DNA of 64,000 bases from Alistipes sp. (GCA_021202985.1 JAJQCA010000084.1:20150-84149); one strand, 5' to 3'. Positions 18,631 to 27,849 are shown, counted from the stretch's first letter. Translations and numbers: made by a program. Notes: a model not told the origin generated them from the sequence alone.

Positions 18631-19908
18631 TTACATTTTTTGTGCCGCCTGGCATTTATACCGCTCTTTTACTATCCTTTTACCTACGGGGCAGTTCCAG
18701 CATAAACCGTTCAGGCAGTATTGTTTATGGAGTTGAATAATGGCCTGCGTGTCGAATGCGTTCTCGGCCAGTACACCCTTCGAGCGCCAGTGGTTTACGT
18801 GCTTATTCTGCTCAGGGTTTATCTTCTCCAGGAGCTCCAGCGCGGCTTCTTTCCGCGCCTCGTCGTTCTGGTAGACGCCGTAAGCGAACAGTGTCGGCAC
18901 CACATAGTTGATGCCCAGTACATTGGCCCTCTCGGCACCCAGTCGTTTCTTGCGAAAAACCGTAGTTGCTGCTCCGGGTATATAGTGTGTGGACCAGTAC
19001 ATGGAGGCCGAAACGTCGAAAAGGTTCTGTATGTCTGCCACGGTCCGGCATCGTATGGTCCTCTCGAAGATGTAGTCTTCCTTAAAGAAGAATGCCGCAA
19101 GTTGGGCAAGCCGTAGTGTCAGCATACCGTTCGGGTTGCTGCGACCTTGGTCCCAGATAGCGGGCCGCAGGGGTGTGATCCCATACTTGTGGTGAAGATG
19201 CCTGAACGTTTCTTTCAGGCTGCGGGTGTAGGAATCCTCCTCGTATTTCTCCAGCAATCCCGCAGTTCCCAGCAGGAGAGCCTCCAGGTCGATTACGGTC
19301 CTCTTTTCCCGGCAGAGGTATTTGTATTTCAGCCGCCGGGCGAGTTCGGTGTACGGCTCTTTCAGGTCCGGGCTTCCCATAGCGTTAAGCAGAGCCATAT
19401 AAAGGGTTTCGTTCCAGTTCTGCTCGCACTCCTCGAAGAATCCCATTACGATACGGTATTTATTGTAGAGCCTGTCGACCATCAGCCGCGTGAAAAGCGA
19501 AATGCGCTGGTGCCTCTCCATACCTGAAACATACCTGCCGCAAAATGATTGTCCGCCTGTTTTAAGTTCCCGGTAAAGCTCGCAGTAAACCGGGTCGGGG
19601 GCGGCTATGACCTGCATTACCGGCTGTCCGTCGTGCCGCATCAAGGATGCGGAAGGAACCGGGGTAACGTGAAGGACTGTGCTTTCGAAATCCCCGGCCG
19701 GCAACTCCCTTCCCGACCAGATTACTATCTCACCATGGTAGATGTTTTCGTCCTGCTTTATTTTTGCCCCACAGAAACGCATCCTTTTTTCGTCGTACTC
19801 CCCGTGAGCCATGACGGTAATGGTTTCTCCTCCGGTGGTGGTGTATTGTGTTTGCGGGTAAAGGTTCCACAGGATGTGCAGCAGTTCGGTCTGGTAGCGG
19901 GGGTCCAT
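18631..19908 (-). CDS. DUF2851 family protein
   Basis: Bacteroidota protein of unknown function. Hallmarks: MDPRYQTELLHILWNLYPQT at the N-terminus, FCGAKIKQDENIYHGEIVIW with VLHVTPVPSASLMRHDGQPV in the first domain, and a C-terminal QYCLNGLCWNCPVGKRIV Cys cluster. 425 residues, normal for the family. No signal peptide or membrane segments, so it is probably cytosolic. Its role is not known, and the neighbourhood (kinase module, Fe-S genes) gives no firm hint. Apparently monocistronic. Confidence 0.8.
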   Translation of the reverse strand: MDPRYQTELLHILWNLYPQTQYTTTGGETITVMAHGEYDEKRMRFCGAKIKQDENIYHGEIVIWSGRELPAGDFESTVLHVTPVPSASLMRHDGQPVMQVIAAPDPVYCELYRELKTGGQSFCGRYVSGMERHQRISLFTRLMVDRLYNKYRIVMGFFEECEQNWNETLYMALLNAMGSPDLKEPYTELARRLKYKYLCREKRTVIDLEALLLGTAGLLEKYEEDSYTRSLKETFRHLHHKYGITPLRPAIWDQGRSNPNGMLTLRLAQLAAFFFKEDYIFERTIRCRTVADIQNLFDVSASMYWSTHYIPGAATTVFRKKRLGAERANVLGINYVVPTLFAYGVYQNDEARKEAALELLEKINPEQNKHVNHWRSKGVLAENAFDTQAIIQLHKQYCLNGLCWNCPVGKRIVKERYKCQAAQKM

Positions 19909-20070
19909 ATAACTGGTTTTTTAATCGGAACAATGTCGCTCCGGTCTCCGCTAAGATATATAAGAATGCCTGAAATGACAACTTTCAGGTCTTTTTGTGG
20001 TATGTGTGCGAAAAAATATCCGGCTGCCCCGTTTTCTTGCAGGAGCCGGATACTTATATTACCGGGAATA

Positions 20071-20394
20071 TTACAGTAGCCCCAGTTCCAGCAGGGCCTC
20101 CTCGCTTATCAAACTGCGGTCCCATGGCGGGTCGAAAACCAGGTCGACGTTTACCGATGAAACCCCTTTCACTTTGCCGACCTGCTGGCGTATATCCTCC
20201 ACGAGTTGTTCGGCTACGGGACAAGTGGGTGCGGTAAGGGTCATGGTGATGTCCGTCTGCCCGCCGGGTTGCACATCCACCTCGTATATCAGACCCAAAT
20301 CGTAGATATTGACCGGTATTTCGGGGTCATATATATTTTTCAGGACATTGACAATATCCTTTTCGATTTCGAGTATTTCCTGTGGGGTAGCCAT
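20071..20394 (-). CDS. MIP18/DUF59 family Fe-S cluster assembly protein
   Basis: Small SufT/MIP18-like protein thought to help Fe-S cluster delivery. It shows VLKNIYDPEIPVNIYDLGLIYEVDV, the family core, and TLTAPTCPVAEQLVEDI with the conserved Cys after TAP, then DPPWDRSLISEEALLELGL. 107 residues. It begins 2 nt after the stop of sufE, so the two are cotranscribed. The pairing with SufE supports a SUF role; sufBCDS are not in the window. Confidence 0.88.
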   Translation of the reverse strand: MATPQEILEIEKDIVNVLKNIYDPEIPVNIYDLGLIYEVDVQPGGQTDITMTLTAPTCPVAEQLVEDIRQQVGKVKGVSSVNVDLVFDPPWDRSLISEEALLELGLL

Positions 20395-20396
20395 TG

Positions 20397-20819
20397 TCAG
20401 TTCTCTTTGCTTGCGAATGCCATAGCGAACAGGCGCATCTGTTTAATCATTGCAACAAGGCCGTTGGCCCGGGTAGGGGAGAGGTTCTCTTTAAGCCCGA
20501 TGCGGTCTATGAAATAGAGGTCCGTGTCGAGTATCTCCCGGGGAGTACGTCCGTTAAGTACGCGGATAAGCAGGGCTATTATACCCTTTGTTATAATTGC
20601 GTCACTGTCTGCCGAATACCAAACCTTCCCGTCCTGGTAACGCGCGTCCACCCATACCCGCGACTGGCAGCCCTGTATCAGGTACTGCTCCGTACGGTGA
20701 TTCTCGTCGATGGGCGGGAGTTCTTCAGCCAGTTCAATAAGGTAGTCGTATTTGTCGAGCCACTCGTCAAAAGCGGCGAACTCCTCGATAATTTCCTGTT
20801 GTGTCCTGTCGGTATCCAT
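20397..20819 (-). CDS. sufE: Cysteine desulfurase sulfur acceptor SufE
   Basis: Accepts persulfide from SufS and passes sulfur to the SufBCD scaffold. The active-site Cys lies in YLIQGCQSRVW (residue about 52), with WYSADSDAIITKGIIALLIR and the C-terminal LSPTRANGLVAMIKQM matching SufE/CsdE. 140 residues, as expected. Transcribed ahead of the DUF59 gene with a 2-nt gap; the PafA-like gene lies 11 nt upstream on the same strand, so a three-gene transcript is likely. Confidence 0.92.
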   Translation of the reverse strand: MDTDRTQQEIIEEFAAFDEWLDKYDYLIELAEELPPIDENHRTEQYLIQGCQSRVWVDARYQDGKVWYSADSDAIITKGIIALLIRVLNGRTPREILDTDLYFIDRIGLKENLSPTRANGLVAMIKQMRLFAMAFASKEN

Positions 20820-20830
20820 TACCGTTATTT

Positions 20831-22474
20831 TTAGTCGTATAACTGAATGACCTCTTCCAGGGGTTCGCCTTCCGAGGCTATGGGGCGGCTTATGCCCATG
20901 ATGCGGGCCAATGTCGGGGCAAGGTCTCGCATATTCACGGTACGGGCCACCCTGTGGGCGTAAAATTTCGGGCCTATCATCATCAGCGGTACGTGTGTGT
21001 CGTACTCGTACATGGAGCCTGAGGCGGTACGGTGACCTTCATGTTCCTCTATCCAGCCTGGCATAAGGTTCACCGTCAGGTCGCCCGAACGTTTGGGATA
21101 GAAGCTGTTCTGCATTTTTTCGGCATAACTGCCGCTGAAAAAACTCGTCTGCATGGCTGTGGACGTAAGAACGTGCGACACCCCGCGGAACTGGAGCACG
21201 AAAGCCCCCACGCGGTTCTGCACCTCTTCGAGGCTTAGTCCCTTCTGGTAAATCAGGTTACGGTTCAGGTAGAGCTGGCGGTCGCAATAATCGATCACCC
21301 AGTCGCCCGGGCCGTACTGGGTGCTCATGAATCCGTTAACAATCACCTTGAATTGCGACACGTTGAAACGGTCGCGCTGCGGTGCGCCGTAGTCATAGGA
21401 GTCGCTGGCCCCGTGATCTGACGTCAGCACGATAACCACATTTTCCCTCCCCGCCTGGGCCATGATGAAATTTACCAGGTCGGCCAGCTCGGCATCAAGC
21501 CGGTAGAACATGTCTTCCAGTTCCATCGACTCCCCGCCGTATATCTCTCCGGCGAACCGGGGCGAATCGTATATGATATTTAGAAGGTCCGTGCGGTCTT
21601 CGGTCTTGCCGAGTTCCTCATAAATAATCGCCTGTTTGGCGAACTCCGTCACAAGGGAGTTGCCCGCCGGTGTGGAGAAAATTGCTGCGTAGTCCCTTTC
21701 GCCGCTCTTACGTTTTAGAAAATTGAAGGCCATTATGCGTTTGAAACGGCTCTCTCCGTCGAAGTCGAACTCCGAAAAGACGGTGTTCACATACTGGTTT
21801 CTGTTGCGGTCCGGGTGCCATTTGTAGTCGAGATACTGTGATGCCACCCGAAGGCTGTTATACCTCTCTACCCACGGTGGAAGCTCGCGCATATAGTATG
21901 TCGAGGTAATCCAGTTGCCTCGCGAGTCGTCGACCCAATAGACGTCCGAAGTAAAGCCGCCCGCCACCACGGCCGAAGTGGGGTCGGCGGCAATAGTGAT
22001 GACCTTGCTTTCGGGGTTCTGCTCGCGCAGCCGGTCGCCCAGCGTTGGGACGGTAAGGTTGTGGGGAGAGTAGCGGCCTATGCCGTAATCGCTGTCGAGC
22101 CCGTTCACCGAATTGTCGTCCAGAAGGTGGACCGTATTGTTAAGGGTATAATCTATCCAACGTGTCGATACCACCCCGTGCATCGAAGGGTCTGCACCGG
22201 TGGTGAGCGTGGCGAGCGTGGCGGGGGTGAGGGTCTGCATAAAATTGTAGCGCGCGTCGCCGTATACGAGGCCTTCGTTGAGGAAGCGGCGGAACCCGTG
22301 GTCCGACATATTGCGCCCGAACCGGAGCAAGTAGTCGTACCGCATCTGGCTTACGACGATATTCACAACCAACCGCGGGCGCTGCCCGTTGGCAGGCGAT
22401 ACGGTTGCCGCCAACAGCACGGCGGCTGTTATTATCCTTATCAATCCCATCACACTCTTTCTCTTTAGGGCCAT
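20831..22474 (-). CDS. PafA-like alkaline phosphatase family protein, secreted
   Basis: Alkaline-phosphatase superfamily hydrolase of the PafA/type I phosphodiesterase group. A signal peptide spans residues 1-25 (MALKRKSVMGLIRIITAAVL, cleavage after A-N-G). The nucleophile region is a Thr-type site, QTLTPATLATLTTGADPSMHG, and metal ligands include LTSDHGASDSYDYG and YEYDTHVPLMMIG. 547 residues from the ATG at 22474, chosen over a start 18 codons earlier that would spoil the signal. A minus-strand TATCTTTG at 22524-22517 lies 43 nt before it. It probably releases phosphate from phosphomonoesters in the periplasm. Confidence 0.85.
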   Translation of the reverse strand: MALKRKSVMGLIRIITAAVLLAATVSPANGQRPRLVVNIVVSQMRYDYLLRFGRNMSDHGFRRFLNEGLVYGDARYNFMQTLTPATLATLTTGADPSMHGVVSTRWIDYTLNNTVHLLDDNSVNGLDSDYGIGRYSPHNLTVPTLGDRLREQNPESKVITIAADPTSAVVAGGFTSDVYWVDDSRGNWITSTYYMRELPPWVERYNSLRVASQYLDYKWHPDRNRNQYVNTVFSEFDFDGESRFKRIMAFNFLKRKSGERDYAAIFSTPAGNSLVTEFAKQAIIYEELGKTEDRTDLLNIIYDSPRFAGEIYGGESMELEDMFYRLDAELADLVNFIMAQAGRENVVIVLTSDHGASDSYDYGAPQRDRFNVSQFKVIVNGFMSTQYGPGDWVIDYCDRQLYLNRNLIYQKGLSLEEVQNRVGAFVLQFRGVSHVLTSTAMQTSFFSGSYAEKMQNSFYPKRSGDLTVNLMPGWIEEHEGHRTASGSMYEYDTHVPLMMIGPKFYAHRVARTVNMRDLAPTLARIMGISRPIASEGEPLEEVIQLYD

Positions 22475-22516
22475 TCGAATTTGTCTGCGGGAATTTAAAT
22501 GACCCGTCTTAACCTG

Positions 22517-22524
22517 CAAAGATA
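22517..22524 (-). promoter_or_regulatory. -7 element upstream of PafA-like gene
   Basis: TATCTTTG on the minus strand, 43 nt before the ATG. The -33 box is weak (a TTT-rich stretch about 24 nt further upstream). Confidence 0.45.
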
Positions 22525-22637
22525 ACAATTAATGCAAAGCGATATTTTAAACGGGGATTTTTTTGCAGTCCTGCCGCCGATATCCAAATAGCCTGCCGTG
22601 ATACGGATGTATCTCCTAAAGTGAAACGCGGGCGGAA

Positions 22638-22988
22638 TTATTTTTTTGCCCTTACCCTCCTGCCGGCGCGTCGAACCATCCATGCCTTGCGGAATACGAA
22701 CCCGTAGGCGAGCCACAACGGGAAGGCTGCGAAGAACATTATCGTAAGGGACCACGAACCGGCAAGGTAACAGAGCAGGTTCACGGTGGTGACGGCAAGC
22801 GTGAAAGCCACCGCGAAGAGTACGGCGCCCATCCTGTAACCGGTGCCGAACCCCGCGCCGCATTTGCGGCAGCGGAACACGCTCTCGATTCCCGTTACCC
22901 AAAGCAGGGGAATCCGCACCGCACTCCCGCATCCCGGGCAGGCGAAATGCCTCGAGAGTAGACCGGATTTCCTATTCCTTTCCGTCAT
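22638..22988 (-). CDS. Zinc-ribbon membrane protein (CXXC-x19-CXXC)
   Basis: 116-residue protein with an N-terminal zinc ribbon, CPGCGSAV ... FRCRKCG (Cys pairs 19 residues apart), followed by two membrane helices (AVLFAVAFTLAVTTVNLLCY and SWSLTIMFFAAFPLWLAYGF) and a basic tail. It resembles the CXXC-20-CXXC family of Bacteroidota in layout; function unknown. Its start overlaps the end of the GSCFA gene by 17 bp, so the two are cotranscribed. Orientation would place the ribbon in the cytosol. Confidence 0.7.
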   Translation of the reverse strand: MTERNRKSGLLSRHFACPGCGSAVRIPLLWVTGIESVFRCRKCGAGFGTGYRMGAVLFAVAFTLAVTTVNLLCYLAGSWSLTIMFFAAFPLWLAYGFVFRKAWMVRRAGRRVRAKK

Positions 22989-24000
22989 CGTTATATTTTG
23001 CCAGTTCGTTACTGAAGTAATTATAATGTCGGGCGAGCTGTGCGTCGGGAAAGCGCTCCGTCAGGGAATCGGTTCGCCGCAGCATGTATTCCAGAAACCG
23101 GACGTGTTCCCGGCTACCCGGGGTATGCACACGGTGGCGTGTGGCTTCGGTGAGTTTTTCCACCTCCGCGGCTTGTTCCGCGGCTGAGGGAGTCATGGCA
23201 TGGGTGCGGAACAGCTCCCAGATGTATTCCACCGCGGCGGGAGAGGGGTGAATAAGGTCCTCGCCGTAGAAACGGTAATCCCGCAGGTCGTCCACAAGCG
23301 CTTCGTAGGCCGGGAAATAGGCGGCGTTGCCGTGCCTTTCGCATATCCGTTCCGTAGCAAGCAGCAGGACTGCTTTACCGAGGTTACTCCCGTGGAGCCC
23401 GTCTTTTACGTACCTTACCGGGCTGACGGTGAACAACACCCGCTTACCGGCCATCCCATGGGATAGCAATCCGTCGAAACCTGCGCAAATTTCGTCCACA
23501 TTCAGCCTTCGCCGCACGTAATGGCCGGCGGGAAATTTATGGCAGTTTGCGGCTACCATGCCCGGGATGAAACGGGTCCCTTCCACCGGGAAATCGGTGG
23601 AAAGCTCATACACCCACGGCGTTCCGAGCGAGATTATAATCACGTCTGCTTCCGCGAACCCCCGCCGTGCAAATTCCAGAGCATTGTTCATCCGGCCGAG
23701 CACTTCCTGAGGGTCGGTACCGGAAAACCGGCCGTGGAACCATGGCGAACACCAGACATCCCCGTTTCGCACCAGACAGTCGGCGCCTACAATGTGCCCG
23801 CCCGCGATGAGTTCGAAAGCCAGACAGATAGATGCCGGGTTGTAGAGCACTCCGAACGGGTTCGAAGTAACGGCGAACCCGCCCTCGAACAGTTTTACGG
23901 CCATATTCTCGGCAAAGCACGACCCGATGGAAAATATCCTGTCCCCCGGTTCGACCCTGACGCTTAAAGGCTCTATATCGACTTCCGTCCTGAAACGCAT
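22972..24000 (-). CDS. GSCFA family protein
   Basis: The family motif GDRIFSIGSCFAENMAVKL lies near residues 19-37, with SNPFGVLYNPASI and VIIISLGTPWVYE following. It resembles SGNH/GDSL-type hydrolases in fold, with Ser and Cys of GSCFA as the conserved positions. 342 residues, no signal peptide. Common in Bacteroidota; activity unproven. Divergent from ispE (122 bp apart) and followed by the overlapping zinc-ribbon gene. Confidence 0.85.
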   Translation of the reverse strand: MRFRTEVDIEPLSVRVEPGDRIFSIGSCFAENMAVKLFEGGFAVTSNPFGVLYNPASICLAFELIAGGHIVGADCLVRNGDVWCSPWFHGRFSGTDPQEVLGRMNNALEFARRGFAEADVIIISLGTPWVYELSTDFPVEGTRFIPGMVAANCHKFPAGHYVRRRLNVDEICAGFDGLLSHGMAGKRVLFTVSPVRYVKDGLHGSNLGKAVLLLATERICERHGNAAYFPAYEALVDDLRDYRFYGEDLIHPSPAAVEYIWELFRTHAMTPSAAEQAAEVEKLTEATRHRVHTPGSREHVRFLEYMLRRTDSLTERFPDAQLARHYNYFSNELAKYNDDGKE

Positions 24001-24091
24001 CTATACGGTTTTGAGGGTACAAAGTAAAATAAATTCTGCCGAACCCGGAATACCCACGCCGCGGGAAGGGCCGATAATCCCACGGGTTTTA

Positions 24092-24099
24092 TATCTTTG
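24092..24099 (+). promoter_or_regulatory. -7 element upstream of ispE
   Basis: TATCTTTG, 22 nt before the ispE ATG at 24122. No clear -33 box at standard spacing. It fixes the start: upstream in-frame codons would lie outside the transcript. Confidence 0.5.
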
Positions 24100-24121
24100 T
24101 TATCGTAAAAAAGGAGAGTTT

Positions 24122-24985
24122 ATGGTATTTTTCCCCTGCTGTAAAATAAATATCGGGTTGGATATCCTTCGCCGAAGGGAGGACGGTTACCACGACATAG
24201 AGACGGTCATGTTCCCGGTGAGTGGCCTTTGCGACATACTGGAAATAGTGCCGTCCGGAAGGTCCGGGGTGGAGTTCTCGTCCTCCGGTCTCGCGGTGGA
24301 CTGCCGGACGGAGGATAACCTTTGCGTACGGGCCTACCGGGCCGTAGAGGAAAAATACGGCATAGGCGGGGTAAAGATACACCTTCACAAGACGGTACCT
24401 TTCGGCGCCGGGCTGGGCGGCGGCTCGGCCGATGCCGTATATACTGTCAAAGGTCTGTCCCAAGTGTTCGGGCTGGGGATGGACGAGGCGGCGGTGAAAG
24501 ATATTGCCGCCGGGCTGGGAAGCGATACGGTCTTCTTCGCCGGCGACGGGCCGGCGCTCTCTTCGGGAAGAGGGGAAGTTGTTACGCCCATAACGGTCGA
24601 TAATATACGGGGAATGCTCCTCGTTATTATTAAGCCTCCGGTTGGGGTATCCACCGCGGCGGCCTATGCGTCCGTGTCCCCTGCCATGCCTCGTGTGCCG
24701 CTTGCTGAACGTATCGAAATGCCGGTGGACCGATGGCGGGAGGTCCTGAAAAATGATTTCGAACGGCCCGTTTTCGCCGCCCACCCGCAGATAGCCCGTA
24801 TTAAGGAAGGGCTTTACGATGCGGGGGCGGTGTATGCTTCGATGTCGGGTTCCGGCTCGGCCGTGTTCGGGCTGTTCCGGGGGGAGGCCACCATGGACGT
24901 TGATGGCTGCGGGGTGCCAAGCTGTATAGGCCCTCTTAAAGACACTTTCGCCGATTATTTTGTCTATCACGAGGTTATCTCGTGA
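24122..24985 (+). CDS. ispE: 4-(cytidine 5'-diphospho)-2-C-methyl-D-erythritol kinase
   Basis: GHMP kinase of the MEP isoprenoid pathway. N-terminal CCKINIGLDILRRREDGYHD is the substrate motif, and the ATP loop is PFGAGLGGGSADAVY (residues about 90-104). The C-terminal SMSGSGSAVFGLF closes the family pattern. 287 residues from the ATG at 24122; the long upstream extension is rejected because the IspE N-terminus and the promoter both point here. Divergent from GSCFA. Confidence 0.94.
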   Translation: MVFFPCCKINIGLDILRRREDGYHDIETVMFPVSGLCDILEIVPSGRSGVEFSSSGLAVDCRTEDNLCVRAYRAVEEKYGIGGVKIHLHKTVPFGAGLGGGSADAVYTVKGLSQVFGLGMDEAAVKDIAAGLGSDTVFFAGDGPALSSGRGEVVTPITVDNIRGMLLVIIKPPVGVSTAAAYASVSPAMPRVPLAERIEMPVDRWREVLKNDFERPVFAAHPQIARIKEGLYDAGAVYASMSGSGSAVFGLFRGEATMDVDGCGVPSCIGPLKDTFADYFVYHEVIS

Positions 24986-25120
24986 GGATGGCCGTGCGAT
25001 TATGCACCGGCCCGCCCCGTTTGGAAAAAAATTATTAAACTTGTGACTTCATAGGTCCGTACGGGAATACGGCAATATTGCTAACGGAACTATTAACCAG
25101 TAACTTAAACCAACCATCTT

Positions 25121-26662
25121 ATGTCAGAAGACAAAAAAGTTCTCGACCTCAAACAGCGAATGGAGAAAATCTACCGCGGTGGGGGGACGAAAGCCGTTGA
25201 AAAACAGAAGGCGATGGGGAAGCTCACCGCCCGTGAAAGGATCATCGCCCTGCTGGACAAGGATACCTTCCAGGAGTACGATATTTTCGTTAAACACGAC
25301 AACACCGATTTCGGCATGCAGGACAAGGAATTGCCCGGAGACGGTGTCATCATCGGTACCGGTACCATACTGGGTCAGCCGGTTGCCGTCTACGCGCAGG
25401 ACTTTACCGTTGCCGGCGGTTCGCTCGGCTTTATGCACGCACGCAAGATCTCAAAAATAATGGACTACGCCCTGAATATGCATATTCCGATTATCGGTAT
25501 CAACGACTCGGGGGGCGCCCGTATACAGGAAGGCGTGAACGCGCTGGCCGGGTACGGGGAGATATTCTACCGCAATACCATCTCCAGCGGGGTTATACCT
25601 CAGCTTTCGGTAATACTCGGGCCGTGTGCCGGCGGCGCCGTCTATTCACCGGCCCTGACGGACTTCGTGTTCGTTGTGGACCAGATATCCAAAATGTTCA
25701 TCACCGGTCCGGAGGTTATAAAGACCGTACTGGGCGAGGAGATTTCGGCCGAGGAACTTGGCGGTGCAAGGGTGCACAGCGAGGTTAGCGGTAACGCACA
25801 CTTTTTCTCTACCAGCGAGGAGGAATGTTTCGCGCAGATACGCCGCCTTATATCCCTCCTGCCGGCAAATAACGAGGCCCGGCCGCTGCCGGTTGTGCCC
25901 TCCAAACCGAAAAAATGCGATATCTCCAAAATAGTTCCCGCCGATCCGTCGGAGCCGTACGACGTGCGCGACGTTATCAGGGCTATCGTGGACGACAGCG
26001 CGTTTATGGAAGTTATGGAGCTGTTCGCCGCTAATATGGTGGTCGGCTTCGGGCGCATCAACGGCCAGACGGTGGGCTTTGTCTGCAACCAGCCGCTGGT
26101 GTTGGCCGGGGTTCTCGACTGCGACTCGTCGGATAAGGCCGCCCGTTTCATCCGCTTCTGCGACTCGTTCAATATACCGATTATCACCCTCGAGGACCTG
26201 CCCGGTTACCTGCCCGGTATCGACCAGGAGCACGCCGGGGTTATCCGCCACGGCGCCAAGGTTCTTTACGCGTACAGCGAGAGTACGGTGCCCAAGGTGA
26301 CGATCATTCTGCGCAAGGCTTACGGCGGCGGTTATATCGCCATGGGTTCGCGCCACCTGCGTTCGGACTTCGTGTTCGCGTGGCCGCAGGCGGAGATTGC
26401 CGTTATGGGTGCCGAAGGTGCCGCCAATATAATTTTCAAAAAGGACATTTCCGAAGCCGAAAACCCGGCCGAAATGCGCAAGCTGAAAATACAGGAGTAC
26501 CGCGATAAATTCGCAAACCCGTACGTGGCGGCGGCCAAGGGCTATATCGACGCGGTCATCGACCCGAAGGATACTCGCGAGTTTATAGAGCGCTCGCTCG
26601 AAATAGCTAAGAACAAGACCGTTTCGCGTCCAAATAAGAAACACGGGTTACCCCCGTTCTAA
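25121..26662 (+). CDS. mmdA: Acyl-CoA carboxylase carboxyltransferase subunit (methylmalonyl/propionyl-CoA)
   Basis: Transfers CO2 between biotin and an acyl-CoA, in the crotonase fold. N-terminal MEKIYRGGGTKAVEKQKAMG with KLTARERIIALLDKDTFQEY, and AQDFTVAGGSLGFMHARKI and ARIQEGVNALAGYGEIFYRN form the first half; LEDLPGYLPGIDQEHAGVIR and RKAYGGGYIAMGSRHL form the biotin-side half. 513 residues, typical. The biotin-carrier gene follows 12 nt later. Bacteroidota use such pairs for methylmalonyl-CoA decarboxylase/propionyl-CoA metabolism; which one is inferred, since no epimerase or mutase gene is in view. Confidence 0.9.
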   Translation: MSEDKKVLDLKQRMEKIYRGGGTKAVEKQKAMGKLTARERIIALLDKDTFQEYDIFVKHDNTDFGMQDKELPGDGVIIGTGTILGQPVAVYAQDFTVAGGSLGFMHARKISKIMDYALNMHIPIIGINDSGGARIQEGVNALAGYGEIFYRNTISSGVIPQLSVILGPCAGGAVYSPALTDFVFVVDQISKMFITGPEVIKTVLGEEISAEELGGARVHSEVSGNAHFFSTSEEECFAQIRRLISLLPANNEARPLPVVPSKPKKCDISKIVPADPSEPYDVRDVIRAIVDDSAFMEVMELFAANMVVGFGRINGQTVGFVCNQPLVLAGVLDCDSSDKAARFIRFCDSFNIPIITLEDLPGYLPGIDQEHAGVIRHGAKVLYAYSESTVPKVTIILRKAYGGGYIAMGSRHLRSDFVFAWPQAEIAVMGAEGAANIIFKKDISEAENPAEMRKLKIQEYRDKFANPYVAAAKGYIDAVIDPKDTREFIERSLEIAKNKTVSRPNKKHGLPPF

Positions 26663-26674
26663 TCAGACGGTGCA

Positions 26675-26989
26675 ATGACGCAGAAAAAATACGATACAAT
26701 CCGTACCGTCAGCGGCGAGTACCGGACCACGCTCAACCGCACCTACCGTGCGCGCAAGCCGTGGCAGCCGTTGAACCCTAACCAGGTGCGGTCGTTCATG
26801 CCCGGCACGGTGGAGGTGATAGACGTGAAGGTGGGGCAGAGCGTGAAAGAGGGCCAACGCCTGCTGGTGTTCCGGGCCATGAAGATGAACAACAACATCC
26901 TTTCGCCCGCCACAGGCAAAGTGAAGGCAATCAACGTTACCCAGGGCGAAAATATCGCCAAGAACCATATAATGGTGGAGATAGAATAA
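26675..26989 (+). CDS. Biotin/lipoyl carrier protein
   Basis: Biotin carboxyl-carrier domain: KPWQPLNPNQVRSFMPGTVE, VIDVKVGQSVKEGQRLLV and FRAMKMNNNILSPATG. Lys70 in AMKM is the biotinylation site. 104 residues. The N-terminus is a basic linker of about 35 residues, not the alanine/proline linker of AccB. It partners the carboxyltransferase immediately upstream (gap 12 nt). A rho-independent terminator follows. Confidence 0.9.
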   Translation: MTQKKYDTIRTVSGEYRTTLNRTYRARKPWQPLNPNQVRSFMPGTVEVIDVKVGQSVKEGQRLLVFRAMKMNNNILSPATGKVKAINVTQGENIAKNHIMVEIE

Positions 26990-27015
26990 ACTCTCCCGGT
27001 AACGGTATACTTTCG

Positions 27016-27050
27016 GAAAGCCTCTCTTTAATGGGGGGCTTTTGTTTTTT
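27016..27050 (+). terminator. Terminator after the biotin carrier gene
   Basis: Hairpin AAAGCCTCTC-TTTAAT-GGGGGGCTTT with G-T pairs, followed by GTTTTTT. It ends the mmdA transcript. Confidence 0.75.
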
Positions 27051-27094
27051 CATGCCAGGGGAGATTGCCGTTAACCAGGTTTGAACGGCCGGAT

Positions 27095-27544
27095 TTAACT
27101 GCGGTAGATTAAAACCCATTTCTCCTCCGGGGCGCCGTCTTCGCACCGGGACAGTTCCGCCCTGCCGCCCGGGGTTAAACCGACCCGGAAAGTCTCGTTA
27201 TGGATGTCCGTTACTCCTTTATGTGATTCCACGCTTTGGTCTATATAAAGCTCTCCACGGGCAGGATACCAGGTGAATTCCACCTTGTAGTTGACCCTTA
27301 CGCTTTCGTAACCGTAAAGGTTGCCGGTGAAGGCCGGGTTTCCCTCCGGGTCGCTGATGTTTTCCACGTCTTTGAAGACCCAGAGTCGGGTTCCGGGATA
27401 GAACTTGTTGCCCAGCTCCCATGTAGAACCGTCGAGCGAGTACCAGTATGATTCGACTTCGAGATAACCTGTGAAGGGATTTACGGAAATTTCTGCGGGA
27501 AGTGCTTTAGGGGTGCCCATAATCTGGAGGTTTTGCGCGCCCAT
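27095..27544 (-). CDS. Uncharacterised protein, possibly N-terminally truncated
   Basis: 149 residues rich in aromatic residues and strands (TGYLEVESYWYSLDGSTWEL, FYPGTRLWVFKDVEN, NYKVEFTWYPARGELYI). It looks like the mature part of a secreted or lipoprotein beta-sandwich. The ORF starts MGAQNLQIMGTPKA, where GAQ resembles a signal-peptide cleavage site, but no hydrophobic leader precedes it in frame. A T6 run lies just before the ATG. Family not recognised. It faces a repeat-bearing intergenic region, and the leader may have been lost. Confidence 0.4.
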   Translation of the reverse strand: MGAQNLQIMGTPKALPAEISVNPFTGYLEVESYWYSLDGSTWELGNKFYPGTRLWVFKDVENISDPEGNPAFTGNLYGYESVRVNYKVEFTWYPARGELYIDQSVESHKGVTDIHNETFRVGLTPGGRAELSRCEDGAPEEKWVLIYRS

Positions 27545-27579
27545 GTAAAAAAGGCAACGGGCGCAGGTTTAAGCTTCCC

Positions 27580-27726
27580 AACAGAAGGCATTGAGGTACC
27601 CCGAGAATGAAAGCCGCCGCTACGCCCGCGCCGTGCTAAGGACAACGCCAAAGCACAACCGGGACAAAGCAACGATTACACCAATCTCGAACTCCTCCCT
27701 TAACGGAAGGCCTCAATGTTTCTGTT
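27580..27726. repeat. Inverted repeat enclosing 114 bp
   Basis: Arm 1 AACAGAAGGCATTGAGG (27580-27596) pairs with arm 2 CCTCAATGTTTCTGTT (27711-27726) with two mismatched positions. It could form a long RNA stem or be the ends of a non-autonomous element. No transposase or target duplication was seen. Confidence 0.45.
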
Positions 27727-27820
27727 AGGTATAAAGGTTGTCTGACCTTTAAATTATATGTCGATACAAATGTAAGAAAATTTCTACGCAAAGGCTTTAT
27801 TCCGGGGGCGGAGAACAAAG

Positions 27821-27849
27821 GCAGATTCTTCACTGCAGTTAGGAATGAC
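27821..27849 (-). repeat. Short dispersed repeat, copy A
   Basis: On the minus strand GTCATTC...GAAGAATCTGC, 29 nt. It is the same length as copy B at 31365-31393 and shares the outer blocks GTCATTC and AGAATCTGC. Confidence 0.45.
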
